Shown here: one piece after another, positions 1 through 9,421 of the stretch
Layout: every line of letters starts with the position of its first letter
How positions within the stretch are numbered: the stretch's first letter is position 1
Assembly: GCA_026002695.1 (NCBI GenBank)
Contig: BOCB01000006.1
Coordinates: 1 to 48,031, forward strand
Reading direction: 5' to 3'
Source: Synergistales bacterium
GTDB taxonomy: Bacteria; Synergistota; Synergistia; Synergistales; Synergistaceae
DNA length: 48,031 bases
Program-made: the position numbers and the translations under genes
The notes under the pieces: generated by a model
What the model was told of the DNA's origin: nothing
What the model saw: the letters and a program-made list of their open reading frames with translations, nothing else
Databases searched by the model: none

Positions 1-115
1 ATTATGTCCTCTGTAAACAGCGGGAAAGTTTCGCGCAGCAATCCCGCCTCCTCCAATTTTCGGAGGGCGTCCTCATTATCGATAAAGATTATGTCGCACA
101 GAGAGGAGGTTACGG
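1..115. repeat. Inverted copy of 1206-1320 at window edge
   Basis: Bases 1-109 are an exact reverse complement of 1212-1320, which lies inside the coding sequence of the binding-protein-like gene at 989-1816. After one mismatch at 110 the match continues to 115. The copy replaces the natural upstream region of the purine nucleoside phosphorylase gene and creates a false N-terminal extension in its frame. An inverted copy of a gene interior at a sequence end, about 1 kb from its source, is typical of amplification or assembly chimeras. A real inverted duplication cannot be excluded. Confidence 0.95.
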
Positions 116-129
116 AAAACGGCATTATT

Positions 130-960
130 ATGCTGAACCCTGAGAAAACTGACGAGACGCTCGCCGCGATAAGCCGCAGGGCGGCGCTGAAACCAACTAT
201 AGGCATCATACTCGGCTCCGGCCTCGGAGGTATAGCCGACGCCGTCGAGAACTCCGTATCCATTCCTTACGATGAAATACCCTATTGGCCGCGCACAACG
301 GCGATAGGGCACGCCGGGCGTCTCATCATAGGCGCGCTCGAAGGCGCGGTCGTGGTGGTGATGCAGGGACGGGTTCACTACTACGAGGGCTACACCATGA
401 ATGAGGTTACGTTCCCCGTCCGTATAATGGGAGAAATGGGCGTTACAACGCTCGTGGCCACGAACGCGTCCGGCGGGGTCAACGTCGATTACAAGCCCGG
501 CGACCTCGTGGCGGTATGCGACCATATAAATTACATGGGGACGAACCCTTTGATCGGGCCGAATAACGACAAATGGGGTTTCCGTTTCCCCGATATGACA
601 CACACCTACGACCGCGAGTACATCGAATCGATGACGGGGGTTGCGGCGGAGGAGAAGGTTCGTATGCACAAGGGCGTATATATTGCGTTCAGCGGCCCGT
701 CATATGAGACGCCGGCGGAGATACGCATGGCGCGGGCGATGGGAGCCGACGTCGTTGGTATGTCCACGGTGCCGGAGGTTATTGTCGCGAAACACATGGG
801 GATGAGGGTCTGCGCGATCTCGTGCGTATCAAATCACGCGGCCGGCGTCAAGGACGAGCCGCTGCACCACGAGGAGGTCCTGGACGCGATGGCGTCCGCG
901 GCCGATTCCGTAACGAGGGTGATTCGCGGCTTCATAAAAAAAACAGGAAGGCCGGTTTAG
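130..960 (+). CDS. punA: Purine nucleoside phosphorylase (PNP-I, trimeric type)
   Basis: Catalyses phosphorolysis of purine (deoxy)nucleosides to free base and (deoxy)ribose-1-phosphate in cytoplasmic purine salvage. The 276-residue protein is full length for the trimeric family. It has the phosphate-binding motif ILGSGLGG near residue 25, HYYEGY near 85, ATNASGG near 115, and the purine-site stretch ending in GMSTVPE near 217. The frame stays open upstream to base 4, but that part is the inverted copy described at 1-115, so ATG 130 (MLNPEKTDE) is taken as the start. The only Shine-Dalgarno-like GAGGAGG is at 103-109, too far upstream and partly inside the chimera, so the native leader may be missing. 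Function is secure; the exact start is less so. Confidence 0.93.
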   Translation: MLNPEKTDETLAAISRRAALKPTIGIILGSGLGGIADAVENSVSIPYDEIPYWPRTTAIGHAGRLIIGALEGAVVVVMQGRVHYYEGYTMNEVTFPVRIMGEMGVTTLVATNASGGVNVDYKPGDLVAVCDHINYMGTNPLIGPNNDKWGFRFPDMTHTYDREYIESMTGVAAEEKVRMHKGVYIAFSGPSYETPAEIRMARAMGADVVGMSTVPEVIVAKHMGMRVCAISCVSNHAAGVKDEPLHHEEVLDAMASAADSVTRVIRGFIKKTGRPV

Positions 961-988
961 GAAAGCGCCCCAAGGCGATTGGTTCGCG

Positions 989-1816
989 ATGATGTATAAG
1001 AAGCTGACCCTTGTACTGCTCGTTCCGCTATTCATAATCCTCGGCGCGCGCGCTTCGCAGGGCGCCAATTCCGGCAGACCTCTCAATGCGGCGGAGATAC
1101 TCGCCCGGTCGCCGGCTCACTTGTTGCTGTTCAAACTCAGCGCGTCTTTCCCGAGCAATGCGGCATGGATGAATATTTCTCCGAATGAGGAGAATATTGC
1201 CGCTGCCGTATCCTCCTCTCTGTGCGACATAATCTTTATCGATAATGAGGACGCCCTCCGAAAATTGGAGGAGGCGGGATTGCTGCGCGAAACTTTCCCG
1301 CTGTTTACAGAGGACATAATATTGGCAGGCCCCGCCTCAATGAAAGAAACGTTTGCTCACCTGAGTGCGGACAACGCCATGAAGGCCGTATACGATCGGG
1401 GACTCAAATTTTTCAAACTGGAGCGCAACGTCACCCTTGAAACAGCGGAGCGCGAGATGTGGCGGCGCGCCGGAGTTAAGGAGCCGTGGAACAATAAACA
1501 ATACATCGAGTCGAGCCGCGACGACGTAACAGCGCTCTTTCAGATCGGAGACGAAGAGGCCTTCGCGCTGATAGGCGAAGCGTCGTTCGGCGAGTTCTCC
1601 GCGTCATACAGAGACGGTTCTGCGCTCGTGAAGATGTCCGATACCGGGATTAAAAAAACTTATTACACCTGTCTCACCAATATGTCAGCAGCATACCGCC
1701 CCGAACGCGCGGCCTCCGCCGATAAATTAGCGGAGTGGCTGCGCGGCGGCGAGGCCGGAAATATAATCTCCTCCTTCGCGATTGGCGGAGTGAGGCCGTT
1801 TAAGACGGCGGAGTAA
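989..1816 (+). CDS. Periplasmic binding protein-like (TupA/PBP-like family)
   Basis: The 275-residue protein has a hydrophobic N-terminal segment (residues 5-20, LTLVLLVPLFIILG) that looks like a Sec signal. The centre resembles tungstate/molybdate-type extracytoplasmic binding proteins: FTEDIILAGP near residue 105, then DRGLKFF and LETAEREMWRRAGV, which parallel the segment where TupA-like proteins read DRSGTHxxExxLW. The usual ligand motifs are eroded, so the ligand is unknown. No permease or ATPase gene is adjacent; the phosphorylase gene ends 28 bases upstream and a DNA methyltransferase follows, so it is either a stand-alone binding or sensing protein or a remnant of a transporter. Bases 1206-1320 of this gene are duplicated in inverted form at the window start. 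Confidence 0.5.
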   Translation: MMYKKLTLVLLVPLFIILGARASQGANSGRPLNAAEILARSPAHLLLFKLSASFPSNAAWMNISPNEENIAAAVSSSLCDIIFIDNEDALRKLEEAGLLRETFPLFTEDIILAGPASMKETFAHLSADNAMKAVYDRGLKFFKLERNVTLETAEREMWRRAGVKEPWNNKQYIESSRDDVTALFQIGDEEAFALIGEASFGEFSASYRDGSALVKMSDTGIKKTYYTCLTNMSAAYRPERAASADKLAEWLRGGEAGNIISSFAIGGVRPFKTAE

Positions 1817-1822
1817 AAAACA

Positions 1823-1905
1823 AAGTAAGCGCTGATTAATTAGCCAAAATGGAATTTCGCCGTTTTGAGATGTAGAGCCGGTCAGGTTTTTATCGCTACC
1901 CTAGG
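1823..1905 (+). repeat. MITE-like element, right end missing
   Basis: This stretch matches the left and central parts of the full element at 7487-7600 almost base for base: GTAAGCGCTGATTAATTAGC, then the AATGGAATTTCGCCGTTTTGAGA block and AGCCGGTCAGGTTTTTATCG. The match stops at about 1903, directly before the ribosome binding site of the AT-rich methyltransferase gene. The right half, with GGCTCCTAACAATAAATC and the terminal inverted repeat, is absent. The methyltransferase cassette therefore abuts a broken copy of the element. Confidence 0.85.
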
Positions 1906-1914
1906 GGTGATAAT

Positions 1915-2988
1915 GTGATTTCAGAATACACTTTTTCGGACACAGTGGAACCGTTGTTCCTTTGCGGAGATTCTTACGATATATTAAAGTCTTTTCCTGA
2001 CAACTCAATAGATATGGCGATGACAAGCCCTCCTTATTGGGGAAAGAGAGAATACGAGAATGAAGATGGTATTGGATTGGAGAAAGACTTTAGGGAGTAT
2101 ATCAACAATCTTCTGAACATATTCGGAGAGTTGCGTAGAGTTATTAAGACTACGGGGAGTTTTTGGCTCAACATCGGAGATTCATATTCGTGCAAAAATC
2201 TGTTAGGTATTCCGTGGCGAATAGCCCTTCGGATGTGTGACGAGCAAGGATGGATACTCCGAAATAGCGTTGTATGGAATAAAGTTAAAGGTGGTCCCGA
2301 TAACTCTTTGGACAAACTTCGCAATGTGCACGAAGATTTATTTCATTTTGTCAAGTCAAAAAAATATTATTATGATGTATCTAAGGCAAGAAAAGAACCC
2401 CTAAAAGCCAAAGTTCAAAACGGTGCTGTTGTTTCGGCGACTGGCGTTACCGGCATTCGATATAAAAGACAAATTGAATTGTCAACTATACTTACCAATC
2501 TGCAAAAAGAGAATGCCTTTGCAGAATTGAATGGTATCCTTGAACAGATAAGGTTAGGTGAGATTGCTGATTTCCGTATGATAATTAAGGGACAGCAAAG
2601 AACTACTCACTCTGATTCGACAAAAGTATCAGGTAGAGCCAAGGAGCTTGAAACAAAAGGATTTTATTTTATGAAATATCATCCCGACGGTGCAAAAATG
2701 GGTGATGTTTGGGATGTAATCCCTGAAGATACTCAAGGGAGAAAATTACACTTTGCACCTTATCCTGCTGATTTATGCAGGACGCCGATATTAACAACCT
2801 GCCCGCCAAACGGTATTGTGCTTGACCCGTTTTGCGGGACTGGTACAACAATGGCTGTCGCATATGAAAATGGGCGAAAATCTGTTGGCATTGATATTGC
2901 GCAAGGATATGTAGACTACGCTGAAGAAAGGGTGTGTGCAAGTGAGCAAGGTCAAAGAACTCTTTGGTCTGTATACCAAGCGAGATGA
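1915..2988 (+). CDS. Site-specific DNA methyltransferase (beta class, SPPY)
   Basis: Transfers a methyl group from S-adenosylmethionine to an exocyclic amino group of DNA, as the modification half of a restriction-modification pair. The catalytic motif TSPPYW is near residues 37-42 and the SAM-binding motif LDPFCGTGTT near 304-313, an order (catalytic motif first) typical of beta-class enzymes. The serine in SPPY favours N4-cytosine methylation, but N6-adenine is possible. The 357-residue length is normal. The start is GTG 1915, preceded by AGGGGTGA at 1903-1910; the nearby ATG is followed at once by a stop. The gene is visibly more AT-rich than its neighbours, follows a broken repeat, and overlaps a decayed restriction gene, all pointing to horizontal transfer. 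Confidence 0.9.
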   Translation: MISEYTFSDTVEPLFLCGDSYDILKSFPDNSIDMAMTSPPYWGKREYENEDGIGLEKDFREYINNLLNIFGELRRVIKTTGSFWLNIGDSYSCKNLLGIPWRIALRMCDEQGWILRNSVVWNKVKGGPDNSLDKLRNVHEDLFHFVKSKKYYYDVSKARKEPLKAKVQNGAVVSATGVTGIRYKRQIELSTILTNLQKENAFAELNGILEQIRLGEIADFRMIIKGQQRTTHSDSTKVSGRAKELETKGFYFMKYHPDGAKMGDVWDVIPEDTQGRKLHFAPYPADLCRTPILTTCPPNGIVLDPFCGTGTTMAVAYENGRKSVGIDIAQGYVDYAEERVCASEQGQRTLWSVYQAR

Positions 2989-3222
2989 TATAGACTGGCA
3001 AATTATTCTGCGCGAACAGCTTTGTCCATACACAAATAAGAAGTGCTTTAAGGTTAGAACGATACCACTTTGCGTTTGCAGCTAAGCAATAGAATCAGTA
3101 CAGATGCCAATGGAATTGCGCTTTGCTTAGGACTTCAAGCGGAAGCAAAAGTTGAGCTTGAAATGCTTGTGAAGTATTTAGAAACAAAAATTTCTGCAAA
3201 CACTATTTTCAATCTATTTTGA
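2942..3222 (+). pseudogene. Restriction endonuclease remnant (NotI-like N-terminus)
   Basis: A GTG at 2942, inside the 3' end of the methyltransferase gene, opens a 47-codon frame ending at 3085. It begins VSKVKELFGLYTKRDDIDW and contains CPYTNKKCFKVR, which I recall as resembling the cysteine-containing start of NotI-type endonucleases. The frame then stops. A second open stretch in another frame (3058-3222) includes LGLQAEAKVELEMLVKYLE and ends in NTIFNLF, plausibly the C-terminal end of the same protein after an internal deletion. Overlap with the methyltransferase is the usual arrangement for a restriction gene. That this is a decayed endonuclease is likely; the NotI assignment is tentative. 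Confidence 0.5.
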
Positions 3223-3259
3223 AGCGGTACAACAGCTTTGAGCGGTTCATAAAATCAAG

Positions 3260-3278
3260 CCCCCGGCTCTGCCGGGGG
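3260..3278. terminator. GC-rich hairpin between convergent units
   Basis: CCCCCGGC at 3260-3267 pairs with GCCGGGGG at 3271-3278 around a TCT loop. It lies between the end of the methyltransferase cassette and the 3' end of the minus-strand ccdA-like gene. There is only a short TATTT on the plus side, so it is probably a bidirectional but weak terminator. Confidence 0.6.
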
Positions 3279-3309
3279 TATTTGACTGTACGTATCTATC
3301 TTAGATTTT

Positions 3310-4002
3310 TCAAAATCTGAACACCTGCCAGAATACACCGGCCGCCATCAGCGCGCCCGTCGCTATTAAGGCGCAGCCCGATATGATGTTTATTACGCGG
3401 TAATTGCGTTTTATGAAGTCGAACGCGGATTTGAGCTTTTCTATCATCAGCGCGCTCGCTATGAGCGGGATGCCGAGTCCCGCAGAGTAACACAATAACA
3501 GCGCGACACCCTCGCCCATCGATTCTCTGTTTGCCGCCGTCATAAGAGCCGCTCCGAGGAAAGTTCCCACGCACGGAGTCCAGCTCACCGCGAACGCCAT
3601 GCCGAATACGAAAGAGAAGAACGAATTTCCTCTGAGCGGCATCGACACCCGCATCGCCCTTCCCGAGGACGCGCCCATTACGCTGAACGGCAGCAGGCCG
3701 AGGAAACCGAAGCCCATCAGCATGACGAAGCCCCCCGTCACAAGGTTCAGCGCGGTCTGATACTCCGCCAGCAACATGCCGAGCGAAGAGGCGAAAGCCC
3801 CCATCAGCGCGAACACACAGGCGAAGCCGGCAACGAAGAGCAGCGAGCCGCGAAGCGTCGCCGCCTTGCTCTCGCCGTTTGCGAAGTACGATATATAAAC
3901 CGGCAGCATCGGCAACAGGCAGGGCGATATAAAAGTCGCCACGCCCTCGATAAAAGTGGATAAATATAACAGCGCATAAGACCAAGCGTCATTTGTAATC
4001 AT
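3310..4002 (-). CDS. ccdA: CcdA-like cytochrome c biogenesis / thiol-transport protein
   Basis: Polytopic membrane protein of the CcdA/DsbD family, which carries reducing equivalents from cytoplasmic thioredoxin across the membrane to extracytoplasmic thiol proteins. The 230-residue form starts at MITNDAW and has about six hydrophobic segments. The two family-typical Cys-Pro sites are visible: ISPCLLPMLP near residue 28 and SWTPCVGTFLGAAL near 140, each cysteine expected to lie within a membrane helix. The frame extends upstream to 4068, but the extension overlaps the divergent promoter region and is not conserved-looking. The gene diverges from a thioredoxin-like gene at 4104, which fits a shared redox role. 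No clear Shine-Dalgarno precedes ATG 4002, so the start is uncertain. Confidence 0.85.
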   Translation of the reverse strand: MITNDAWSYALLYLSTFIEGVATFISPCLLPMLPVYISYFANGESKAATLRGSLLFVAGFACVFALMGAFASSLGMLLAEYQTALNLVTGGFVMLMGFGFLGLLPFSVMGASSGRAMRVSMPLRGNSFFSFVFGMAFAVSWTPCVGTFLGAALMTAANRESMGEGVALLLCYSAGLGIPLIASALMIEKLKSAFDFIKRNYRVINIISGCALIATGALMAAGVFWQVFRF

Positions 4003-4008
4003 GCCATC

Positions 4009-4043
4009 ATTATAATACAACAGCCCGCCTAATGGGTTATAAT
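4009..4043. promoter_or_regulatory. Candidate divergent -10 elements (ccdA-like / thioredoxin-like)
   Basis: TATAAT occurs on the plus strand at 4038-4043, serving the thioredoxin-like gene, and on the minus strand at 4014-4009, serving the ccdA-like gene. The -35 matches are poor. The minus-strand -10 is so close to ATG 4002 that a transcript would be nearly leaderless. Confidence 0.35.
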
Positions 4044-4058
4044 GTTTTAAATTGGCAG

Positions 4059-4077
4059 GGGCGGCCATTGGCCGTCC
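4059..4077. repeat. GGGCGGCCATTGGCCGTCC palindrome
   Basis: A near-perfect palindrome in the leader between the candidate -10 and the start of the thioredoxin-like gene. The same unit, with perfect arms, is at 44851-44869; related units are at 9429-9447, 18855-18875 and 47829-47849. Confidence 0.7.
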
Positions 4078-4103
4078 GCCGGATAAACGAGGTGTTTGAA
4101 GCG

Positions 4104-4418
4104 ATGAATGACGGCGAGCTGATAAAGCGTATCAATTCTTCCGATGATCTTTGGCTGATAGAGTTCGGCTCGGAGTTCTGCATACCATGTATGCAAGCGG
4201 CGGACATCGTGAAGGAAATAATCGCGGAGAGAGCCGGCATATCCCTGATAGAAGTGAACATCGGCGAACGCCCCGCGCTCGCCGCTTCCTTCGGCGTAAT
4301 GAGCATACCTGTGATATTGCTCATTCGCGGCGGCAAAGAGCTTGGCCGCGTATCCGGCGATATATCGAGGGCAAAAGTTGTTGCGATGATCGAGGCAAAC
4401 GCGTCGGCGAAGGGATAA
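4104..4418 (+). CDS. Thioredoxin-like protein (CIPC active site)
   Basis: A 104-residue thioredoxin-fold protein with the redox motif CIPC at residues 26-29 and the conserved cis-proline region MSIPVIL near 71. No signal peptide is visible from this start, so it is probably cytoplasmic and could pass electrons to the divergently encoded CcdA-like membrane protein. ATG 4104 is chosen because GAGGTG lies at 4089-4094; the upstream in-frame ATG at 4032 would run through the promoter and palindrome. The active-site dipeptide IP differs from the GP of classical thioredoxins, so a specialised partner is likely. The gene is followed by paired hairpins before lepA. Confidence 0.85.
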   Translation: MNDGELIKRINSSDDLWLIEFGSEFCIPCMQAADIVKEIIAERAGISLIEVNIGERPALAASFGVMSIPVILLIRGGKELGRVSGDISRAKVVAMIEANASAKG

Positions 4419-4477
4419 CCGAAAATTGGGTTATAATTTACGTAAAGTAAAAAATATTTTGACTTTTGGAATGGGGT

Positions 4478-4534
4478 CAAGGGGGGCACTCCCCCCTTGC
4501 GGGGCGTGGGGCGGCGCCCTGCGGTTTTAATTAT
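4478..4534 (+). repeat. Paired G/C hairpin element before lepA
   Basis: CAAGGGGGG at 4478-4486 pairs with CCCCCCTTG at 4491-4499 around CACT. A second, weaker GC-rich hairpin follows and ends in GCGGTTTT. The same two-hairpin order recurs at 29676-29737. It could end the thioredoxin-like transcript. Confidence 0.7.
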
Positions 4535-4561
4535 CTTTTCTCTCGAAAGGTGAGCGTATTT

Positions 4562-6370
<1,809 letters not shown>

Positions 6371-6385
6371 GGGGGAAGCGCGGCC

Positions 6386-7489
6386 ATGATAAGGATAGAC
6401 GTTGTCATAGGCACGAGGCCGGAGGCAATCAAAATGGCGCCCGTCATCCTCGAATTGCGCGGGCGCTCCGCGTTCTCCGTCCGCGTTGTCGCCACAGGCC
6501 AGCATACCGACATGCTGAGTCAGGCTCTCTCGTACTTCGGCCTCTTCGCCGACGTGAACCTCGGCATTATGAAAAACCGCCAGTCGCTCGACTACATCAC
6601 CTCGTCGGTACTCGAAGGCGTAGGAGGCTCGTTCGACGCCGACCGCCCCGCCGCCGCGCTCGTCCACGGCGACACGACGACCACGTTTGCGGCGTCGCTC
6701 GCCGCTTTCTACCGCGACATCCCTGTCGGGCACGTCGAGGCCGGACTTCGCAGCTTCGACATGCGCCGTCCGTTCCCCGAAGAGATGAACAGGGTTATGA
6801 CCGACAGAATAGCGTCGTACCTCTTCGCCCCAACCGAGGGCGCGCGGCGGAATTTATTGCGGGACGGCCTCGACGCGAAAAAAATTCTCGTAACGGGCAA
6901 CACGGTAGTCGACGCCCTGCGTATCGCCGCCGGAATAAACGCCTCCCCGCTCGAACCGAGATTGCTTTCCCTAACGGACGGAGCGCCGTTCATACTGCTC
7001 ACCGCCCATCGGCGCGAGTCCTGGGGCGAGCCGATGCGTCGCATATGCTCGGCGCTGCTTGAGATACTCGCCGCCCGCAATGAGATGCGCGCCCTCGTCC
7101 CCATGCACAAAAATCCCGTGGTCCGCGATGTGATGACTGCCTCCCTCGGCGCCAATTCACGTATCATTCTCTGCGACCCGCTGGATTACCCCGATTTCGT
7201 CTGGGCTATGAACAACTGTTCCCTGATCCTGAGCGACAGCGGCGGCGTCCAGGAGGAAGCCTCCTCATTGAGAAAGCCCGTGCTGATACTGCGCGACGTT
7301 ACCGAACGCCCCGAGGCGGTCGAAGCGGGGAGCTGTATATTGGTCGGCACGGACAAGGACAAAATAACGAGCGAGGCGGACGCACTCCTCTCCGACGCGT
7401 CCGCGCGCGAGCGTCTGCTTGCGCGGTGCGCCGGCAACCCCTTCGGCGACGGCTTCGCGTCGCGCAGAATAGCGGACGCACTGAGTTAA
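6386..7489 (+). CDS. wecB: UDP-N-acetylglucosamine 2-epimerase (non-hydrolysing)
   Basis: Interconverts UDP-GlcNAc and UDP-ManNAc in the cytoplasm for cell-surface polysaccharide synthesis. The 367-residue protein has the family landmarks: GTRPEAIKMAPVI near residue 9, HVEAGLRS near 115, PFPEEMNR near 128, TAHRRE near 206, and SDSGGVQEEA near 281. The gene follows lepA by 15 bases with GGGGGGAAG as ribosome binding site. No other polysaccharide gene is adjacent, so the pathway it feeds is not shown here. Its TAA stop (7487-7489) coincides with the first bases of a MITE-like element, so the insertion may have set the present C-terminus (ending DALS). Confidence 0.95.
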   Translation: MIRIDVVIGTRPEAIKMAPVILELRGRSAFSVRVVATGQHTDMLSQALSYFGLFADVNLGIMKNRQSLDYITSSVLEGVGGSFDADRPAAALVHGDTTTTFAASLAAFYRDIPVGHVEAGLRSFDMRRPFPEEMNRVMTDRIASYLFAPTEGARRNLLRDGLDAKKILVTGNTVVDALRIAAGINASPLEPRLLSLTDGAPFILLTAHRRESWGEPMRRICSALLEILAARNEMRALVPMHKNPVVRDVMTASLGANSRIILCDPLDYPDFVWAMNNCSLILSDSGGVQEEASSLRKPVLILRDVTERPEAVEAGSCILVGTDKDKITSEADALLSDASARERLLARCAGNPFGDGFASRRIADALS

Positions 7490-7600
7490 GTAAGCGCTGA
7501 TTAATTAGCCGAAATGGAATTTCGCCGTTTTGAGATACAAAGCCGGTCAGGTTTTTATCGTTACCCTTTAGGCTCCTAACAATAAATCAGTATTTACTTA
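7487..7600 (+). mobile_element. MITE-like element with terminal inverted repeats
   Basis: The left end TAAGTAAGCGCTGATTAATT (7487-7506) and the reverse complement of the right end (7581-7600, TAAGTAAATACTGATTTATT) match at most positions. Both ends carry TA, consistent with a TA target duplication as in Tc1/mariner or IS630-type elements. The 114-bp element has no coding capacity and contains an internal CGAAAT/ATTTCG hairpin. Partial relatives lie at 1823-1905, 9260-9298, 27326-27376, 29209-29243, 44893-44930 and (minus strand) 37906-37922. Transposition by a trans-acting transposase is inferred; none is encoded in the window. Confidence 0.75.
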
Positions 7601-7640
7601 AAAAACAAGGGTCGATTGGCATCTGTACGAAGGAAGATGG

Positions 7641-8339
7641 TTGGTTATGAAATTCCGGATAAATTTTTTGAAAGGCGCGCGCACCGCCATTCCCATAATG
7701 ATGGGCTATGTTCCGGCGGGCTTCGCGTGCGGCGTACTGGCTCAGCAGGCGGGAATGTCCGTTCTTGAGGTCTTCATAATGTCCGCGATTGTATACACGG
7801 GCACGTCTCAGTTCATAACGATAGCTCAGCTCTCGGCCGGCGTATCATACGGGATGATGGTTTTGACCTGCGGCATAGTGAACCTTCGTTACGCGCTCAT
7901 GAGCGCGTCCGTCGCGGCGAAGTTTTCGCGGCTCCCCTTCCTTTACAAGGTACTCTTCGGTATGGAAATCTCGGACGAGACTTTTATGGTGAACGCCGCG
8001 CGCTCGGAGGCCGCGAGCGCGGAGGAACTCGCGAGGCCTCCGCTGATTTACGAGACCTTAGGCGTTACTGTTATGTCTCACGCGACATGGATAGCGGCCA
8101 CGGCGTCCGGCTGCTTCTTCGGTTCCGTGATTGGGGACGCGGGTAGGTTCGGCATAGACTTCGGATTGGTCGCGGTGTTTCTGGCGCTTCTGGCTCCGCG
8201 CTTGAAAGACAAGAAGCAATTTCTCGTGATAATCATGTCCGGCGCTGTCGCTGCCGTATCGTTCCTGATGGGGTTCGGTACGTGGAGCATAATAATCGCG
8301 ACTGTGGCCGGCGCGGCTTTGGGGGCCGGCCTCAAATGA
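7641..8339 (+). CDS. azlC: AzlC-family branched-chain amino acid exporter subunit
   Basis: Membrane protein of the AzlC family (LIV-E type), which exports branched-chain amino acids together with AzlD. The 232-residue protein has the family start GARTAIPIMMGYVPAGFACG, the FIMSAIVYTGTSQFI segment, NLRYALMSAS near residue 82, and a hydrophobic C-terminal half. TTG 7641 follows AGGAAG (7631-7636) at good spacing; ATG 7647 is the alternative and gives a protein two residues shorter. The azlD stop-start overlap (ATGA) shows translational coupling with the next gene. The substrate is inferred from the family. Confidence 0.88.
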   Translation: MVMKFRINFLKGARTAIPIMMGYVPAGFACGVLAQQAGMSVLEVFIMSAIVYTGTSQFITIAQLSAGVSYGMMVLTCGIVNLRYALMSASVAAKFSRLPFLYKVLFGMEISDETFMVNAARSEAASAEELARPPLIYETLGVTVMSHATWIAATASGCFFGSVIGDAGRFGIDFGLVAVFLALLAPRLKDKKQFLVIIMSGAVAAVSFLMGFGTWSIIIATVAGAALGAGLK

Positions 8340-8680
8340 AGATGGATTTATATACCATGCTCGTCATAATAGGCTGCGCGGTCGTAACGCAGTTAGAGAA
8401 AGGCGCGCCCTTCTGGCTGCTCGGAGGACGCAAACTCAATCCGGTCATCGAAAAATGGCTTTCGTTTGTCCCGGCCGCCGTACTCACCGCGCTGCTCATA
8501 CCTGAAGTGCTCATGCGTAAATTGCCCGACGGGGGATACGCCCTGTTTATATCGCCGGACAACGTGTTTTTGCTCGCGAGCGCGCCGGCTGTTTTTATAG
8601 CCTGGAAATGGAACAGTTTTTTCGGCGCGATAGTCGCGGGTATGGCGTCGGTGGCTCTGCTCAGGTATTTCGGATTGTAA
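8336..8680 (+). CDS. azlD: AzlD-family transporter subunit
   Basis: Small partner of AzlC. The 114-residue protein has about three to four hydrophobic segments (near 6-25, 43-60, 70-90 and 95-112). It begins MKMDLYTMLVIIGCAVVTQL and carries the family-typical WLSFVPAAVLTALLIPEVL stretch. ATG 8336 overlaps the azlC stop codon by the sequence ATGA, and the longer open frame upstream lies entirely inside azlC. The gene ends 5 bases before the convergent L,D-transpeptidase gene, with no obvious hairpin between them. Confidence 0.87.
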   Translation: MKMDLYTMLVIIGCAVVTQLEKGAPFWLLGGRKLNPVIEKWLSFVPAAVLTALLIPEVLMRKLPDGGYALFISPDNVFLLASAPAVFIAWKWNSFFGAIVAGMASVALLRYFGL

Positions 8681-8685
8681 AACGG

Positions 8686-9237
8686 CTATATCGCGTCCTT
8701 CTCCACGTCCTTTTCGACTATGCGGAGGCGCATACCCGGCTTTATGTACGACGACAGTTCTATTATATCCCTGTTGCGCAGACGGACGCAGCCGTGAGTT
8801 ACCCTCTTGCCTATGGAACCGGGCGAGTTAGTGCCGTGTACCGCTATCTGCCAGGGATTGTAAAACGAGATGAGCTTCGCGCCGTACGCGCCCTTCTGCG
8901 GCTCGCCGGGCTCGCCGAACCATTTCGGGTCGTACACGAGTTCGCGCGCGTCCTGTATCACGCGATATATCTTGAAGACGCCCGCCGGCGTAATCAGGTC
9001 CGTGCGCGTCTTCTTAACGCCGACGCCGCGGCCTATCGCCACGGGGTATGACTTCAAAATTTCATTTCCGCCCTTGCAGAGATAGAGCTTGAGCTTGTTC
9101 TTGTCTATCTTCACCCACAGCTCGTTCTCTGCGGCGCTAAACTGCTTTTCGGCGGCGTACAAAGGCGCGGCCGCGCCCATAACGAAAAATGAGAATGCCG
9201 AGACGAACATGACGAATAACTTGACTGTGCGTAACAT
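8686..9237 (-). CDS. L,D-transpeptidase (YkuD domain), exported
   Basis: Forms 3-3 peptidoglycan cross-links or anchors proteins to the cell wall through a cysteine nucleophile in the periplasm. The 183-residue protein has a signal peptide (residues 4-29, ending LYAA), then a YkuD domain. The catalytic region HGTNSPGSIGKRVTHGCVRL spans residues 134-153, with His134, His148 and Cys150. Other typical segments are TPAGVFKI near 83 and IAVHG. There is no LysM or peptidoglycan-binding repeat. It is convergent with azlD. A second, partial member of the family lies at the end of the window. Confidence 0.93.
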   Translation of the reverse strand: MLRTVKLFVMFVSAFSFFVMGAAAPLYAAEKQFSAAENELWVKIDKNKLKLYLCKGGNEILKSYPVAIGRGVGVKKTRTDLITPAGVFKIYRVIQDARELVYDPKWFGEPGEPQKGAYGAKLISFYNPWQIAVHGTNSPGSIGKRVTHGCVRLRNRDIIELSSYIKPGMRLRIVEKDVEKDAI

Positions 9238-9309
9238 AAAAAAATCCCTCCGCTGTTAGTGTTTTATCTTTATCCTTTAAGCTCCTCACGACAAATCATC
9301 CCTATATGA

Positions 9310-9332
9310 TATGTTAAAATTTTACCATAAAA
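9310..9332. repeat. 23-bp AT-rich block shared with 25934-25956
   Basis: The block runs TATGTTAAAATTTTACC and then ATAAAA, and contains the palindrome TAAAATTTTA. It is identical to 25934-25956. Both copies lie in gene-free sequence. Confidence 0.8.
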
Positions 9333-9421
9333 CCTTATTGAAAGTAATTGCCGGATTGAAAAATTAACCGCGCCTCCGGATCTCAAAGTGATTTTAGCCT
9401 TGCACCCGATGGGTGAAAATC

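Noticed and set aside
4..129. N-terminal extension of the phosphorylase frame
   Set aside because: It is the reverse complement of 1206-1320 and has no relation to the phosphorylase family.
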